From NCBI GenBank assembly GCA_023954035.1, contig JAMLIT010000001.1, positions 96,469 through 160,468 of the forward strand: a stretch of 64,000 bases of DNA. The letters are read 5' to 3'. Numbering within the stretch: the stretch's first letter is position 1; every line of letters begins with the position of its first letter. This document shows positions 45,816-54,562 of this stretch, piece by piece. The notes below the pieces were generated by a model. The model was given only the letters and a program-made list of their open reading frames with translations, did no database searches and had not been told where the DNA came from. This stretch comes from Burkholderiaceae bacterium. GTDB taxonomy: Bacteria; Pseudomonadota; Gammaproteobacteria; Burkholderiales; Burkholderiaceae_C. The translations under genes were made by a program, and so were the position numbers.

Positions 45816-47398
45816 CAGAACTGGAAATAGAGAAACCGGGATTCCCGGTGAAGATGCATCAGGCAGATCCACAGCACGGCCAGAAATGCAATAAGCCATG
45901 CCCAGTTGGGACGCCAACGCAGCCAGCGCGCGTTCGCCTCCTGAACGCGGGCCAACGCCGGCGAAAAATACCCAAGAATCTGGTGCGAATTGGGCGCCAG
46001 CCAGACAACCGCCAGCAAGAATGCCAGCTGAATGGCAAGCAGGTGGCGACCCACTAGCAGACGCCAATCTTGCAGTCCCCCCAATTCGAGAAGCTCTTGT
46101 TGCGGCCACTGCATGGTTTCCACGCCCTGCAATCCCGCCATGGCACGCAGTAGCGCCATCGCTTCGTGAACATTCGACGCGCGAAAGAAGGCGAAAGCGG
46201 CCATCACGGCGACGAAAGTGAGCAACACACAAGCACGGCTCCAACACCATTGCAACCAGGCGTGGCGTGGCGCAATGCGTTTGGCAAACGCCACCCGCCA
46301 ACCATGGTTCACGCACAGGTAAACACCGTGCAACAAGCCATAAATGGCGAACTGCAGCCCGGCTCCGTGCCACACGCCCGCCAGCCCCATGGTGTAGAGA
46401 GTAGGCAGGGCAATCATCAGCGCAAAACCACTCGGCGTGCGGCTGCCCGCTGAGCCCACGGGCAATCCACGGCGATTGCGCCAGCGCGAAACCTGCATGG
46501 CGAGTGGATAGTAAAGATAGGCCGTGAGATAGCGCGTGAGTGTCATATGCCAACGCGCCCAGAAATCAATAATGCAGCTGGCCTTGTACGGCGAGTTGAA
46601 GTTCAGCGGAAAGCGGATTCCGAACATCTTGGCCAGGCCGAGCGCCATGTCGGAATAGCCCGAAAAGTCAAAGTACAGTTGCATGGCATAGGCCAGACTG
46701 GTGGACCAGGCGCCCCAGAACTGCAGCTCGGCGGGCGCTACGAACCCGGCATCGGCATACGGGGCGATGCCGTCGGCAAGAAGCACCTTCTTGGCCAGGC
46801 CAATCACAAACAGCGTGCCACCGATGGACAGGTTGTCGGCCCGAAACCGGTAGGTTTCTGGCTCGGCAAACTGCGGCATCATCTCTTTGTGGTGCAGCAC
46901 TGGGCCAGCAATCAAGTGCGGGAAAAACGTGACGAACAGCGTGTGCTTGAGCAGGCTGGGCGATTGCACCAGGCCGGCGCGACAATCGAGCAGATAGCCG
47001 ATCTGGGTAAACGTAAAAAATGAAATTCCCAGTGGCAAGAGGATGCTGTCGGGCCGATCGGAAGACAGACCCCAAGCCTGAAGCGCGCCCAGCAAAGTGA
47101 CGAAATACTTGTAGTAGAAAAGCAGTGCCAGGTTGCATGCCACGCCGAACGCCACCGTCCAGCCCTGGCGGCGAGGCATATCCGATTGCTGAAGAACATA
47201 CCGGCTAACGGCATGGTTGAACAGGATGGACGCTGCCAGCAGCACCACAAAGCGCGGATTCCACCATCCATAAAAAACGAACGAGGCCACGCACAACCAC
47301 AGGGCGGCCCAGTGCAGGCGAACGCGTCCAAGCAAGTAATAGCCGCCCAGCGCCACGGGCAGAAACAAAAACAAGAAGAGGTAGGAGTTGAAGAGCAA
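45815..47398 (-). CDS. MBOAT-family membrane O-acyltransferase (AlgI-like)
   Basis: A 527-residue polytopic protein with about 11 hydrophobic helices. The family start MLFNSYLFLFLFLPVALGGYY, DFWARWHMTLTRYL and the catalytic His in LAGVWHGAG (about residue 320) are present. AlgI carries acetyl groups across the inner membrane for transfer to alginate; DltB of the same superfamily moves D-alanine from its carrier protein. Both substrates are conceivable here because the convergent genes encode a carrier and its loading enzyme. Family alignment puts the start at a TTG at 47398, 7 bases after the upstream stop. Confidence 0.9.
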   Translation of the reverse strand: MLFNSYLFLFLFLPVALGGYYLLGRVRLHWAALWLCVASFVFYGWWNPRFVVLLAASILFNHAVSRYVLQQSDMPRRQGWTVAFGVACNLALLFYYKYFVTLLGALQAWGLSSDRPDSILLPLGISFFTFTQIGYLLDCRAGLVQSPSLLKHTLFVTFFPHLIAGPVLHHKEMMPQFAEPETYRFRADNLSIGGTLFVIGLAKKVLLADGIAPYADAGFVAPAELQFWGAWSTSLAYAMQLYFDFSGYSDMALGLAKMFGIRFPLNFNSPYKASCIIDFWARWHMTLTRYLTAYLYYPLAMQVSRWRNRRGLPVGSAGSRTPSGFALMIALPTLYTMGLAGVWHGAGLQFAIYGLLHGVYLCVNHGWRVAFAKRIAPRHAWLQWCWSRACVLLTFVAVMAAFAFFRASNVHEAMALLRAMAGLQGVETMQWPQQELLELGGLQDWRLLVGRHLLAIQLAFLLAVVWLAPNSHQILGYFSPALARVQEANARWLRWRPNWAWLIAFLAVLWICLMHLHRESRFLYFQF

Positions 47399-47405
47399 AG
47401 CAATC

Positions 47406-48515
47406 TCAGCGGATGGCGTCGAGCGCGAGCTGCTCGGCCCGTGTCAGCGGCAGCGACAAAGACAACTCGGAAAATTGCCATACCACCAGCTTGAGGCTGG
47501 GCGGCATTGCGTCCAGTCGGCCGAGTGCGGCCAGCATGGCAGCTGAAAAAGATCCGCCGTCCTGACTTAGATTCCAGACTTCGCGGCCAAGGCGTCGGCC
47601 CAGGCGCTCGGCAAACTCGCTGCGCAAGCCATTGGAGTCGCCAAGCAACAGCACCTGGGCGCTGGGGCCTTCGTCCAGCAAGCCCCCGCTGCGCACTGGC
47701 TCGATGTGTTCGGGCACAAACTGCTCAATTTCTGGACGCCAGCCTCTGGGCACATGCTCGAGGCCAGCGAGCACGATCAAGTCGCCCATGCGCGGCTCGG
47801 CGTTCGGCGCCCGGGACGATGTGAACTGCTGCGGCCCCTTGCCGCCCAGGATGGCAAGAGCTTCCCTTGCGGCGCTACCTGCCGCCGCTTCAGCGCCCTC
47901 TTGCGTCATGTGTACGTCGGTTCGATAGAACGCCTGTGGTACAGCATCCAGCGCAGGCCGAAGGTCGACAAAAGACAGACCTGCCCCGGCTAGCACGCCC
48001 TGCCATGCGTCCAATCGTCCAGGGAGCGGTGCAGCGACGCGCAAACCACAAAGCTGTGCGGCCTCGACACGGGACTTGTCGGGTACGGTGACAACCAACA
48101 GGCGAATACCAGCCTTTTGCCATTGTCGAGCCCAATGGCGCATCAGCTTTAAGCGCTCTTCAAATGCTCCGCTGAAGCCCGGCGCGGGGCGCAAACCGTC
48201 GCGATAGAAGAGCCAGCCAGGACACCCCTCTCGCACCTGCTCACCCAAGTCGCCCAGTAAACGGTAGCGCAGCGCCGAAGATGCCCGAGCTGTCCAGGTC
48301 CGGCCAGGCAGTGTGCCCAGCGCCTGGTTGACCTCTTTCCCCGCCTGGCCATCTACCCAGGTAGAGGGTTTCCATTCGCTGGGTGCAAAGCCCAGTTGAC
48401 TCAGGCGCAGTACGCCCCAGGCACAACCTGCCGCCAAGGCCAATGCCACGACGATGGCGATACGTCGGTGCCCGGACGGATCTGATTCGCCTGGCGGCGA
48501 CAGCGGCGCTGGCAT
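47406..48515 (-). CDS. AlgJ/AlgX-like SGNH acyltransferase, membrane-anchored
   Basis: A 369-residue protein with one N-terminal signal anchor (about residues 18-38) and a periplasmic SGNH-hydrolase-like domain. The catalytic residues appear as TDVHMTQEG (Asp-x-His, about 205) and VLLLGDSNGLR (GDS Ser, about 295), the arrangement of AlgJ and AlgX, which transfer acetyl groups to polymer in the periplasm. The ATG at 48515 begins five bases after the stop of the preceding gene; a longer start would overlap that gene by 70 bases. With the next protein it forms a two-member SGNH set, as AlgJ and AlgX do in alginate production. Confidence 0.82.
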   Translation of the reverse strand: MPAPLSPPGESDPSGHRRIAIVVALALAAGCAWGVLRLSQLGFAPSEWKPSTWVDGQAGKEVNQALGTLPGRTWTARASSALRYRLLGDLGEQVREGCPGWLFYRDGLRPAPGFSGAFEERLKLMRHWARQWQKAGIRLLVVTVPDKSRVEAAQLCGLRVAAPLPGRLDAWQGVLAGAGLSFVDLRPALDAVPQAFYRTDVHMTQEGAEAAAGSAAREALAILGGKGPQQFTSSRAPNAEPRMGDLIVLAGLEHVPRGWRPEIEQFVPEHIEPVRSGGLLDEGPSAQVLLLGDSNGLRSEFAERLGRRLGREVWNLSQDGGSFSAAMLAALGRLDAMPPSLKLVVWQFSELSLSLPLTRAEQLALDAIR

Positions 48516-48520
48516 CGCCT

Positions 48521-49522
48521 TCACGCCGGAAGAGCTGCGGCAAGCCTCCGGCTCCAATCCTGCGCGGAGATCACGGAAGCAGCATCCCACAGCCCTTCCG
48601 CATCGGGGCCGAGATGGAAATTGGGCTCAAACAATTGCCAGACCAGCACTTGGGGTGGCCGCTGGCGAAACGCAGCCGATTCCAGGTATTCAATCAGCAC
48701 GCTCCAGAAACCCACATCGCCCGGCTTCCAGTTCACCGATACCGGCCGGTCAATGAGATTCGACAATTTTTGCGGAAAACCGAAATACGGCTGCACCATG
48801 CTGTTGCCCGTGACGTGAACGGGGGCGATGGCCGCATCGAGCAAGCCGGCTGTCTGCGTTTGGCGGCGCACGGTAAAAATCTCACGCCCAGCAGCACGCC
48901 GCTGCTCTGGCGAGAGAAAGCGCTCTGCCAGGTCGCCATAGCGCCGTTCCTTGGAAATCGCACCGAGCGCGAGCCCGGTCCCGGCGGCGCCGGCCAACGT
49001 GGGAACCAACTGGTGAATGAGATCCGCCGTGGCTCGGGCCGTGGCGTCAGCCGCTGCCTGGGTCCAGTGTTGATCGGTGCGGTAGTACACCTGTTCGCCT
49101 TTGGCCTGTAGCGCGCGGTAGATCTGCTCTACATCGAAGCCCGGCACACCGACCGCAGCCAATCGATCCCGAATGCCTGCATAGCGGCCAAGCATTTCGG
49201 GGGTCAGGGCATCTTCAGCCGGGAGCTTGTCTGCGTAAAACAGCTTCTTGCTGGGAAGCACCGGCGCCACCAGTGCAATACCACGCGCAGCAAGCCGTTT
49301 GTGCACCTCTGCAATGCGCGCCACCGTGGCGTCAATGGCGCGCCAATCGGGCTCGTCCGTGGTCCCCCATGCAGGGAAGAGGTAGTTGTCTTTGCCGATG
49401 ATGGCCAAAATATCAGGCTGCGCGATGGCCACCTGCGGTAGCGACAAACCAAGAGTGAATCCGAGTGACAAGCCAAGCAGGCTTCGTCGAGAGAGCGCAG
49501 AAGGGGAAAGATGGTTTTTCAT
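48521..49522 (-). CDS. AlgX/AlgJ-like SGNH-family periplasmic protein
   Basis: A 333-residue exported protein. The N-terminus has a twin-Arg pair (SALSRRSLLGLSLGF) and a hydrophobic run ending QVAIAQ, so Tat or Sec export is likely. The domain begins DILAIIGKDNYLFPAWG, as AlgX-like proteins do with their 'GKDGWLF' segment; the Asp-x-His pair is in YYRTDQHWTQAA and the nucleophile motif is VTGNSMVQPYFGF, with GNS in place of GDS. It may transfer acyl groups to the polymer or bind it. It lies 38 bp after nfrA and 5 bp before the second SGNH gene. Confidence 0.8.
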   Translation of the reverse strand: MKNHLSPSALSRRSLLGLSLGFTLGLSLPQVAIAQPDILAIIGKDNYLFPAWGTTDEPDWRAIDATVARIAEVHKRLAARGIALVAPVLPSKKLFYADKLPAEDALTPEMLGRYAGIRDRLAAVGVPGFDVEQIYRALQAKGEQVYYRTDQHWTQAAADATARATADLIHQLVPTLAGAAGTGLALGAISKERRYGDLAERFLSPEQRRAAGREIFTVRRQTQTAGLLDAAIAPVHVTGNSMVQPYFGFPQKLSNLIDRPVSVNWKPGDVGFWSVLIEYLESAAFRQRPPQVLVWQLFEPNFHLGPDAEGLWDAASVISAQDWSRRLAAALPA

Positions 49523-49560
49523 CGATGGAACGAATGTTTGAGCGAGCTTGCAAGCGCGGC

Positions 49561-52500
49561 TCAGTAGGCGAATGTCAAGCTCAGGAAAACGCCCTTGGCA
49601 CGGTCTTCGACACCTCCCAGGCGCGTGCGGTATTGCAGACTTCCATCCACGTAAGAGCTTTGCGCACGGTATTTGCCTCCATCGAGCCAATAGCGCACAT
49701 TGACCCCCACCCCTGCTCCCACAGACCAATCGCCTTTGTTGCCGACCAGATCGAAATTGGAGTAACCCGCAACCGGCGTGCCGGTGGCCCGATTGCGGTC
49801 CGAGTACCAGTCTGCGGCAAGCGACACATGAGGGAAGATCACCAATCGATCGCTGTAGTCTGTGAGATAGCTGCGGCCCACCCGCACTTCACTGGCAGCA
49901 AAGGCCTGGCCGCGCTTGAGCTTGCCTGAGGACCGCCCCAGCACTTGGCCTGTGCTGTCGCGCAGTGTGTAGGCTGTCGGAGCGTCCATCAAGGTGTAGC
50001 CGGCCTGCACGTAGCCTTCCATCGTGAACCAGCTGGTGGTATCGAGCCTGAGCCCTGTACCTTCGTAAAAGCCATAGAGCACATAGGCCTGCCAGGCTCC
50101 GGCAGAGGCGTCGGTACGGTAATCAACCGCAGCCGCTTGCTGGTTCAAGAGGCAGCGTACGGCACTCGAATCTGCATTCAAAGAGCCTCTTCGCGCGGCA
50201 TTGCCCAGAAAAAACTGCCGCTCCAGGCCAAACGTAAGGTTCTTTTCGGTCCACGGGGTGTAGCGCACGCCAAACGCGCCAGTCGTCGTGGGGAAACCAG
50301 AGACGGCCTGCGTACGGGTTTCGGCGACGTTGATAGTCCCCCCGCAAGGGTCAGGAACGGTTTGTGCGCCCGTGACATCGACACCGCTGTACAACGTGTT
50401 GGACAGTCGGCCATAGATGTCGAAGGTGCTGCTGCTGGAGTTGAGAAACGCCGACGGACGCCAGTACGCTTCAACAGTGCTGAAAACCGCATTGCCGGGC
50501 AGCGACACAGGCTGTGCCACCAAGGCATTGGTCGGTGCGCGAGCGCCGCGGTAGGCCACCGACGCCGTCACGCCCCACTCGCGCGAAAAGTTGGCAATAG
50601 CGCTTCGGGTATCGAACCGCTGCTGCGCATCCAGCGCGAACTTTCCCTCATCGGCATCGTCAATGGCCTGGCGCAACATGGCAGCCGCCGCGATGCGATG
50701 GCCGCTGGCAGCCATCGCATACGCCTCGTCCAAAACGTTGGTGGGTGGGGCATTGCCCGTGCTTCGAGCGGCCACGAAATCTTGCAAAGCCAGCTCGGGT
50801 TCGCCGTTCGCCAGGCGCAAGTAACCGCGTTGGCGCAGCAAATTGGCATCTTCTGGCTGAGTAAGCAGCGCTTGGTCCAGTCGCACCAGGGCTTCCTTCT
50901 GCTCTTGCGGTGTGCCTGCGGCCAGTGCAGTGGTGAGCAATATCTGGTTCGATTCGGTTTTCGGATCTTCTGCGATTGCCCTGCGGGCGAGCGCAATGGC
51001 TTGTTCATAGCGCTTCTGACCATAGGCCGCGTAAGCGCGCGCTGCCGGGTTGTCCGTGCCTGGGGCATCCCACGGCTGCATTTCGCAAACCGTGCCATAG
51101 GGCGTGTCGTGACACAACTGCAAGGGCGCGTATGCAGTGGCAGGCAAGACGTCCTGGGTAGTCCAGAAATTGCCCAGCGCGCTTGCGGCCTTGCGACGGG
51201 AAGCAGCCTGTTCGTCATCGAGCGCAAGCGGCTCAAGCAGCTTTTTGACACGCGCAGGCTGCCGGTCGGCCAGTGCAAGGTCAGCGCCAATCAAACGCAC
51301 GTTGCGTCGCAGCGATTCATCGATCCAGTCTTGGGCCAGCACCGCCTCAATGTCCTGCTGCGCAGCTTCGCCATGCCCCAACAACTGCCGCAAATAGGCC
51401 CGCTGAATGCGGATCGTGGTGTTTTCTTCATCGGATTGCAGAGCTTCTCCTGCGGCGCGCTCCGCACCCACGATGTCCTGGGTGGCTTGCAAAGCGCTAA
51501 TCAGCAGCAAACGGTGGCTGACCACATCCGGCGCCCGACGGACGGCCTCACGCGCTTCGGGAAGCGCCTCCTGCGGCCGGTTCTTCGCCATAGCCACGTA
51601 GGCCTTCTCCGCGTGCTGCACGGCGATGGCCTGGCTTGCCAGCCGCATCAACGCGCCGATGGCGTCAGCGTTTGGCGCGCCCAGTGCAATCGCCTGGCGG
51701 CCCGCCTCAATCATTTCCTCGTAGCGCTGGAGATCTTCCAAAGCGTTGAGCCAAAGCAAAGACCAGGGCCCCTGGCTGGGATCTGTACGTACGGCGATCT
51801 CCGCGTTCGACGCGGCGTCCGCAAACTTCCCATCGGCGAGTTGCTCATAGGCGAGTGTGGCAATAGGGAAGGCCTTGCGGTACTCGGCGGTGGTGGGCAC
51901 GCCTGCCACCCCTGGGGGCACTGGTCGCAAGTTCAGCAAGGCTGCTTGCAGTTCGGGGCTGCTGTGACCGCTTGCAATGGCCTCCTCTGCTGCGCGCTCG
52001 GCCTCTTCCAGCCGATTGAGCTTCTGCAATGCGTACACACGCAGTTGGTACAGGCGAACCACGTCGGGGCGGAGTTTCAATGCGGCATCGGCGCGACGCA
52101 GTGCCGTCTCGTAGTCGCCGCGGGCGTAGGCTTTATAGCCTTGATCAGACAAACGCCAGGCCAGTCCGCGCAGGCGTCCTCCCAGCCGCGAGCGAGCTGC
52201 CGGCTTGGATGGTGTCTCTTCAACCGCCGGTGGAGCAACGGACCGGATGCTGTCCGCTTGCGGAGGGCGCGGTGCCGGCACCACCAGTTGGGCCGGACTG
52301 TGCGGCCTGGGCGCCTGCCACATGGGCAAAGCGGGCATTTGCAAACGCACGTAGCGACGCAATGCACGCTGAAACTCGTTATCCACCACGGTGTCTGCGG
52401 GTCCCCTGCCCCACGGCGCAGGGTCTCTGCGTTCAATCGCCTGCAAGGCCGTCTGCCAGGCGGATGGCGGTCGCGATGGGACGGGGGCGGGTGACCCTGG

Positions 52501-52836
52501 CGCCTCGGCCAGCGTGTTGGGCTCCAGCGGCCCCGAGGGTCGCCATGCCAGCTCGGAAGACAGGCGCAAGCGCGCAACCAATAGATCGCTCGATCCGCCC
52601 GGCCGCTGCGCCGAGACGAGTTCGCTGTCCGACGATGCCTGCGAGGCGACAAGGGTGACAGAGCCCGGAGGCGTCAGCCGCAAGGACATCATGAGTCGCA
52701 GCGGGCTCTCCTCGCCTTGCCACTGGCTATGGCGAGTCGGCGTAGCGGCGCCCACTCCTGCGGCAAGAAGGGGAGCAGCAGGCCATGCCATAGCCAGAGC
52801 CACCGCCAACAAGGTTCGATTTCGCAAAGGTTTCAT
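49561..52836 (-). CDS. nfrA: NfrA-like outer-membrane TPR/beta-barrel protein (phage N4 receptor family)
   Basis: A 1091-residue exported protein: signal peptide (residues 1-26), a Pro/Ala/Arg-rich stretch to about 210, TPR-like helical repeats from about 215 to 740 (YKAYARGDYETALRRADAAL, AYGQKRYEQAIALARRAI), then a beta-barrel-like C-terminal region ending VFLSLTFAY with the terminal aromatic. This is the architecture of E. coli NfrA, the outer-membrane protein needed for phage N4 adsorption and for export of the NfrB-made glycan; the same design (periplasmic TPR plus barrel) is used by BcsC, AlgK/AlgE and PelB. Its start overlaps the nfrB stop as ATGA, so the two are translationally coupled. 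Confidence 0.88.
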   Translation of the reverse strand: MKPLRNRTLLAVALAMAWPAAPLLAAGVGAATPTRHSQWQGEESPLRLMMSLRLTPPGSVTLVASQASSDSELVSAQRPGGSSDLLVARLRLSSELAWRPSGPLEPNTLAEAPGSPAPVPSRPPSAWQTALQAIERRDPAPWGRGPADTVVDNEFQRALRRYVRLQMPALPMWQAPRPHSPAQLVVPAPRPPQADSIRSVAPPAVEETPSKPAARSRLGGRLRGLAWRLSDQGYKAYARGDYETALRRADAALKLRPDVVRLYQLRVYALQKLNRLEEAERAAEEAIASGHSSPELQAALLNLRPVPPGVAGVPTTAEYRKAFPIATLAYEQLADGKFADAASNAEIAVRTDPSQGPWSLLWLNALEDLQRYEEMIEAGRQAIALGAPNADAIGALMRLASQAIAVQHAEKAYVAMAKNRPQEALPEAREAVRRAPDVVSHRLLLISALQATQDIVGAERAAGEALQSDEENTTIRIQRAYLRQLLGHGEAAQQDIEAVLAQDWIDESLRRNVRLIGADLALADRQPARVKKLLEPLALDDEQAASRRKAASALGNFWTTQDVLPATAYAPLQLCHDTPYGTVCEMQPWDAPGTDNPAARAYAAYGQKRYEQAIALARRAIAEDPKTESNQILLTTALAAGTPQEQKEALVRLDQALLTQPEDANLLRQRGYLRLANGEPELALQDFVAARSTGNAPPTNVLDEAYAMAASGHRIAAAAMLRQAIDDADEGKFALDAQQRFDTRSAIANFSREWGVTASVAYRGARAPTNALVAQPVSLPGNAVFSTVEAYWRPSAFLNSSSSTFDIYGRLSNTLYSGVDVTGAQTVPDPCGGTINVAETRTQAVSGFPTTTGAFGVRYTPWTEKNLTFGLERQFFLGNAARRGSLNADSSAVRCLLNQQAAAVDYRTDASAGAWQAYVLYGFYEGTGLRLDTTSWFTMEGYVQAGYTLMDAPTAYTLRDSTGQVLGRSSGKLKRGQAFAASEVRVGRSYLTDYSDRLVIFPHVSLAADWYSDRNRATGTPVAGYSNFDLVGNKGDWSVGAGVGVNVRYWLDGGKYRAQSSYVDGSLQYRTRLGGVEDRAKGVFLSLTFAY

Positions 52837-54533
52837 ACGGCAACTACGTCCTGCATGGCGGGCGGCGGTGTAGGTGCGGGCGCCGCATCTGCCTGCTGGA
52901 AGGAAATCGCTTCCTCCAGGGTGTGCTGGTCCAACCAGCCTTGTTCCAACAAAATACGGCCCAGCGGGCGGCGCGAATCCCTTTGCATAACGAGCGCCTG
53001 CTCAAGGTGCCCGGCATCAATAGCACGCCAGGAGAGCAGTACCTCGCCCAGTCGCTGACGATGCGACTCCAACTGATCGGCAGATGGGAAATCATGTGCG
53101 GTTTTGTCCCATAGCAGCCGCGTGCCGAAAATCTTGTGAGATAGAAAAAGCCGCCAAGCGCGTGCCGCAGCCATGGCATTGATGAAATTCCCGATGACCA
53201 TTCGCGGGATCGAGAGCAAGCCATGCTCCCAGCCATACATCTTGCCCACGAAATAGGCCCGCTGCACCACACGCAACAGCAAGGCCACAGCGTTGAGCCC
53301 CATGACAGTCATGAACCAGCCGTTGGTATGAAACAAGGAGGGGTAATACACCGTCCACCAGCCGAGCTGGTCGGCGGCGTAGAACAGCAAAAAATTGAGC
53401 ATCAGAACGTAGCCGAGGATCGCCACGAACGCAGTGATCAAGCCTTTGCGATCCCGAAACAACAAGTATTTTGTGGCCAGCGACCCCGCCCAACCCACTT
53501 GCTGCCAGCCCTGCAGGCCAATGCCAATGGTCCAGCGTGCTTTCTGGCGGTAGGCGGCGCGAAATGTATCTGGAAAAAATTCACGCACTCCCAAAGGCAT
53601 CTGAATCGAACCAATTTTCTCGCGTCCAAGGCCAAACCAGGCCGTGCGACGGGTGAGGTAGTCCACGTCGAATTTGCCAAAAATCTGCTTCATTCCCAAC
53701 CGACTAAGCCGCGTACCAATGTCGTAGTCCTCGGTCAGACTCTCTACATTGAAAGGCTCATTGTTGGTCGTCGCTGCGAGTATCTGCATCGCACTGTGAG
53801 AGAAGCAGGTGCCAACCCCCGCCGATGGAACCATGTTGGAAAGGCTCTCGCGCACGACCAAATCCTTGCTGTGCCATTCCGCGAACTCATCCATGTAGGT
53901 GCCCGCCACCAGTTCAAACCAGCTGCGCTCAAGTGAAGTCACCGGCAACTGGATGAAATCCATCCGCGGCAGCAGGTAGTTGTAGTACTTCAGCTCCAGT
54001 GGGTGGAGCACGTCTTCACTGTCGTGGAGCACGAATCCAGCAAAGTTTTGAGACTGCTTGCGTTCCTGCTGAAATGCGGCTTGTACGATCCAGTTGAGAC
54101 AATCAGCCTTGCAAGTGGGCCCATCGTGCGGTACTTCCACGCGCACAAGCTGTCGGTAGCGCCTGCGCATCCGCTCAACCTCCTCGATCGTCCGGTGATC
54201 GTTGCGATAGGTACCGACGAAAATCGTGTAATTCCGATACTCCAACGTGGACACCATGTTGCTGAGCATGGGAGCAATCACGTCGAATTCCAGCCACGCC
54301 GGAACCATGATGGCCATGGGCTGCTCGGGATGCTCGCGCAGCTGCGCGGCTGTCAGGCGCTTGTATTGGCGTCGCACTACCAACGAGCGGTAGCTCTCGC
54401 GAACCCAGTACCAAGCATCGATAAACAGATCGTCGATGCTCGACAGCAGGATGATCACGCCGACCATCGCAGTCAATATCTCAAGACCGCGGTAATAGTC
54501 GGCAAATAGGTAAGGCCAGTACAGCGTGAACAT
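52833..54533 (-). CDS. nfrB: NfrB-like glycosyltransferase with C-terminal MshEN (c-di-GMP-binding type) domain
   Basis: A 566-residue inner-membrane synthase. A membrane segment (about 8-35) precedes a GT2 domain with VHD-type Asp in LHDSEDVLHPLE, TEDYDIG and the QxxRW motif QKARWTIG, then several membrane helices (about 345-450). The C-terminal 75 residues (RLGEVLLSWRAIDAGHLEQA, then PLGRILLEQGWLDQHTLEEA) are a double MshEN motif, which in other proteins binds c-di-GMP. In E. coli, NfrB with this domain makes a secreted ManNAc-type glycan in response to c-di-GMP. The first motif here has Arg where the consensus has Gly. It is shorter than E. coli NfrB (about 745 residues). Confidence 0.9.
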   Translation of the reverse strand: MFTLYWPYLFADYYRGLEILTAMVGVIILLSSIDDLFIDAWYWVRESYRSLVVRRQYKRLTAAQLREHPEQPMAIMVPAWLEFDVIAPMLSNMVSTLEYRNYTIFVGTYRNDHRTIEEVERMRRRYRQLVRVEVPHDGPTCKADCLNWIVQAAFQQERKQSQNFAGFVLHDSEDVLHPLELKYYNYLLPRMDFIQLPVTSLERSWFELVAGTYMDEFAEWHSKDLVVRESLSNMVPSAGVGTCFSHSAMQILAATTNNEPFNVESLTEDYDIGTRLSRLGMKQIFGKFDVDYLTRRTAWFGLGREKIGSIQMPLGVREFFPDTFRAAYRQKARWTIGIGLQGWQQVGWAGSLATKYLLFRDRKGLITAFVAILGYVLMLNFLLFYAADQLGWWTVYYPSLFHTNGWFMTVMGLNAVALLLRVVQRAYFVGKMYGWEHGLLSIPRMVIGNFINAMAAARAWRLFLSHKIFGTRLLWDKTAHDFPSADQLESHRQRLGEVLLSWRAIDAGHLEQALVMQRDSRRPLGRILLEQGWLDQHTLEEAISFQQADAAPAPTPPPAMQDVVAV

Positions 54534-54562
54534 GCTGAACGATCAATGGAAGATGCGCGGGT

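Noticed and set aside
49945-52494. 849-codon plus-strand frame opposite nfrA
   Set aside because: Cys/Arg-rich translation without domains; it overlaps the TPR region of nfrA completely.
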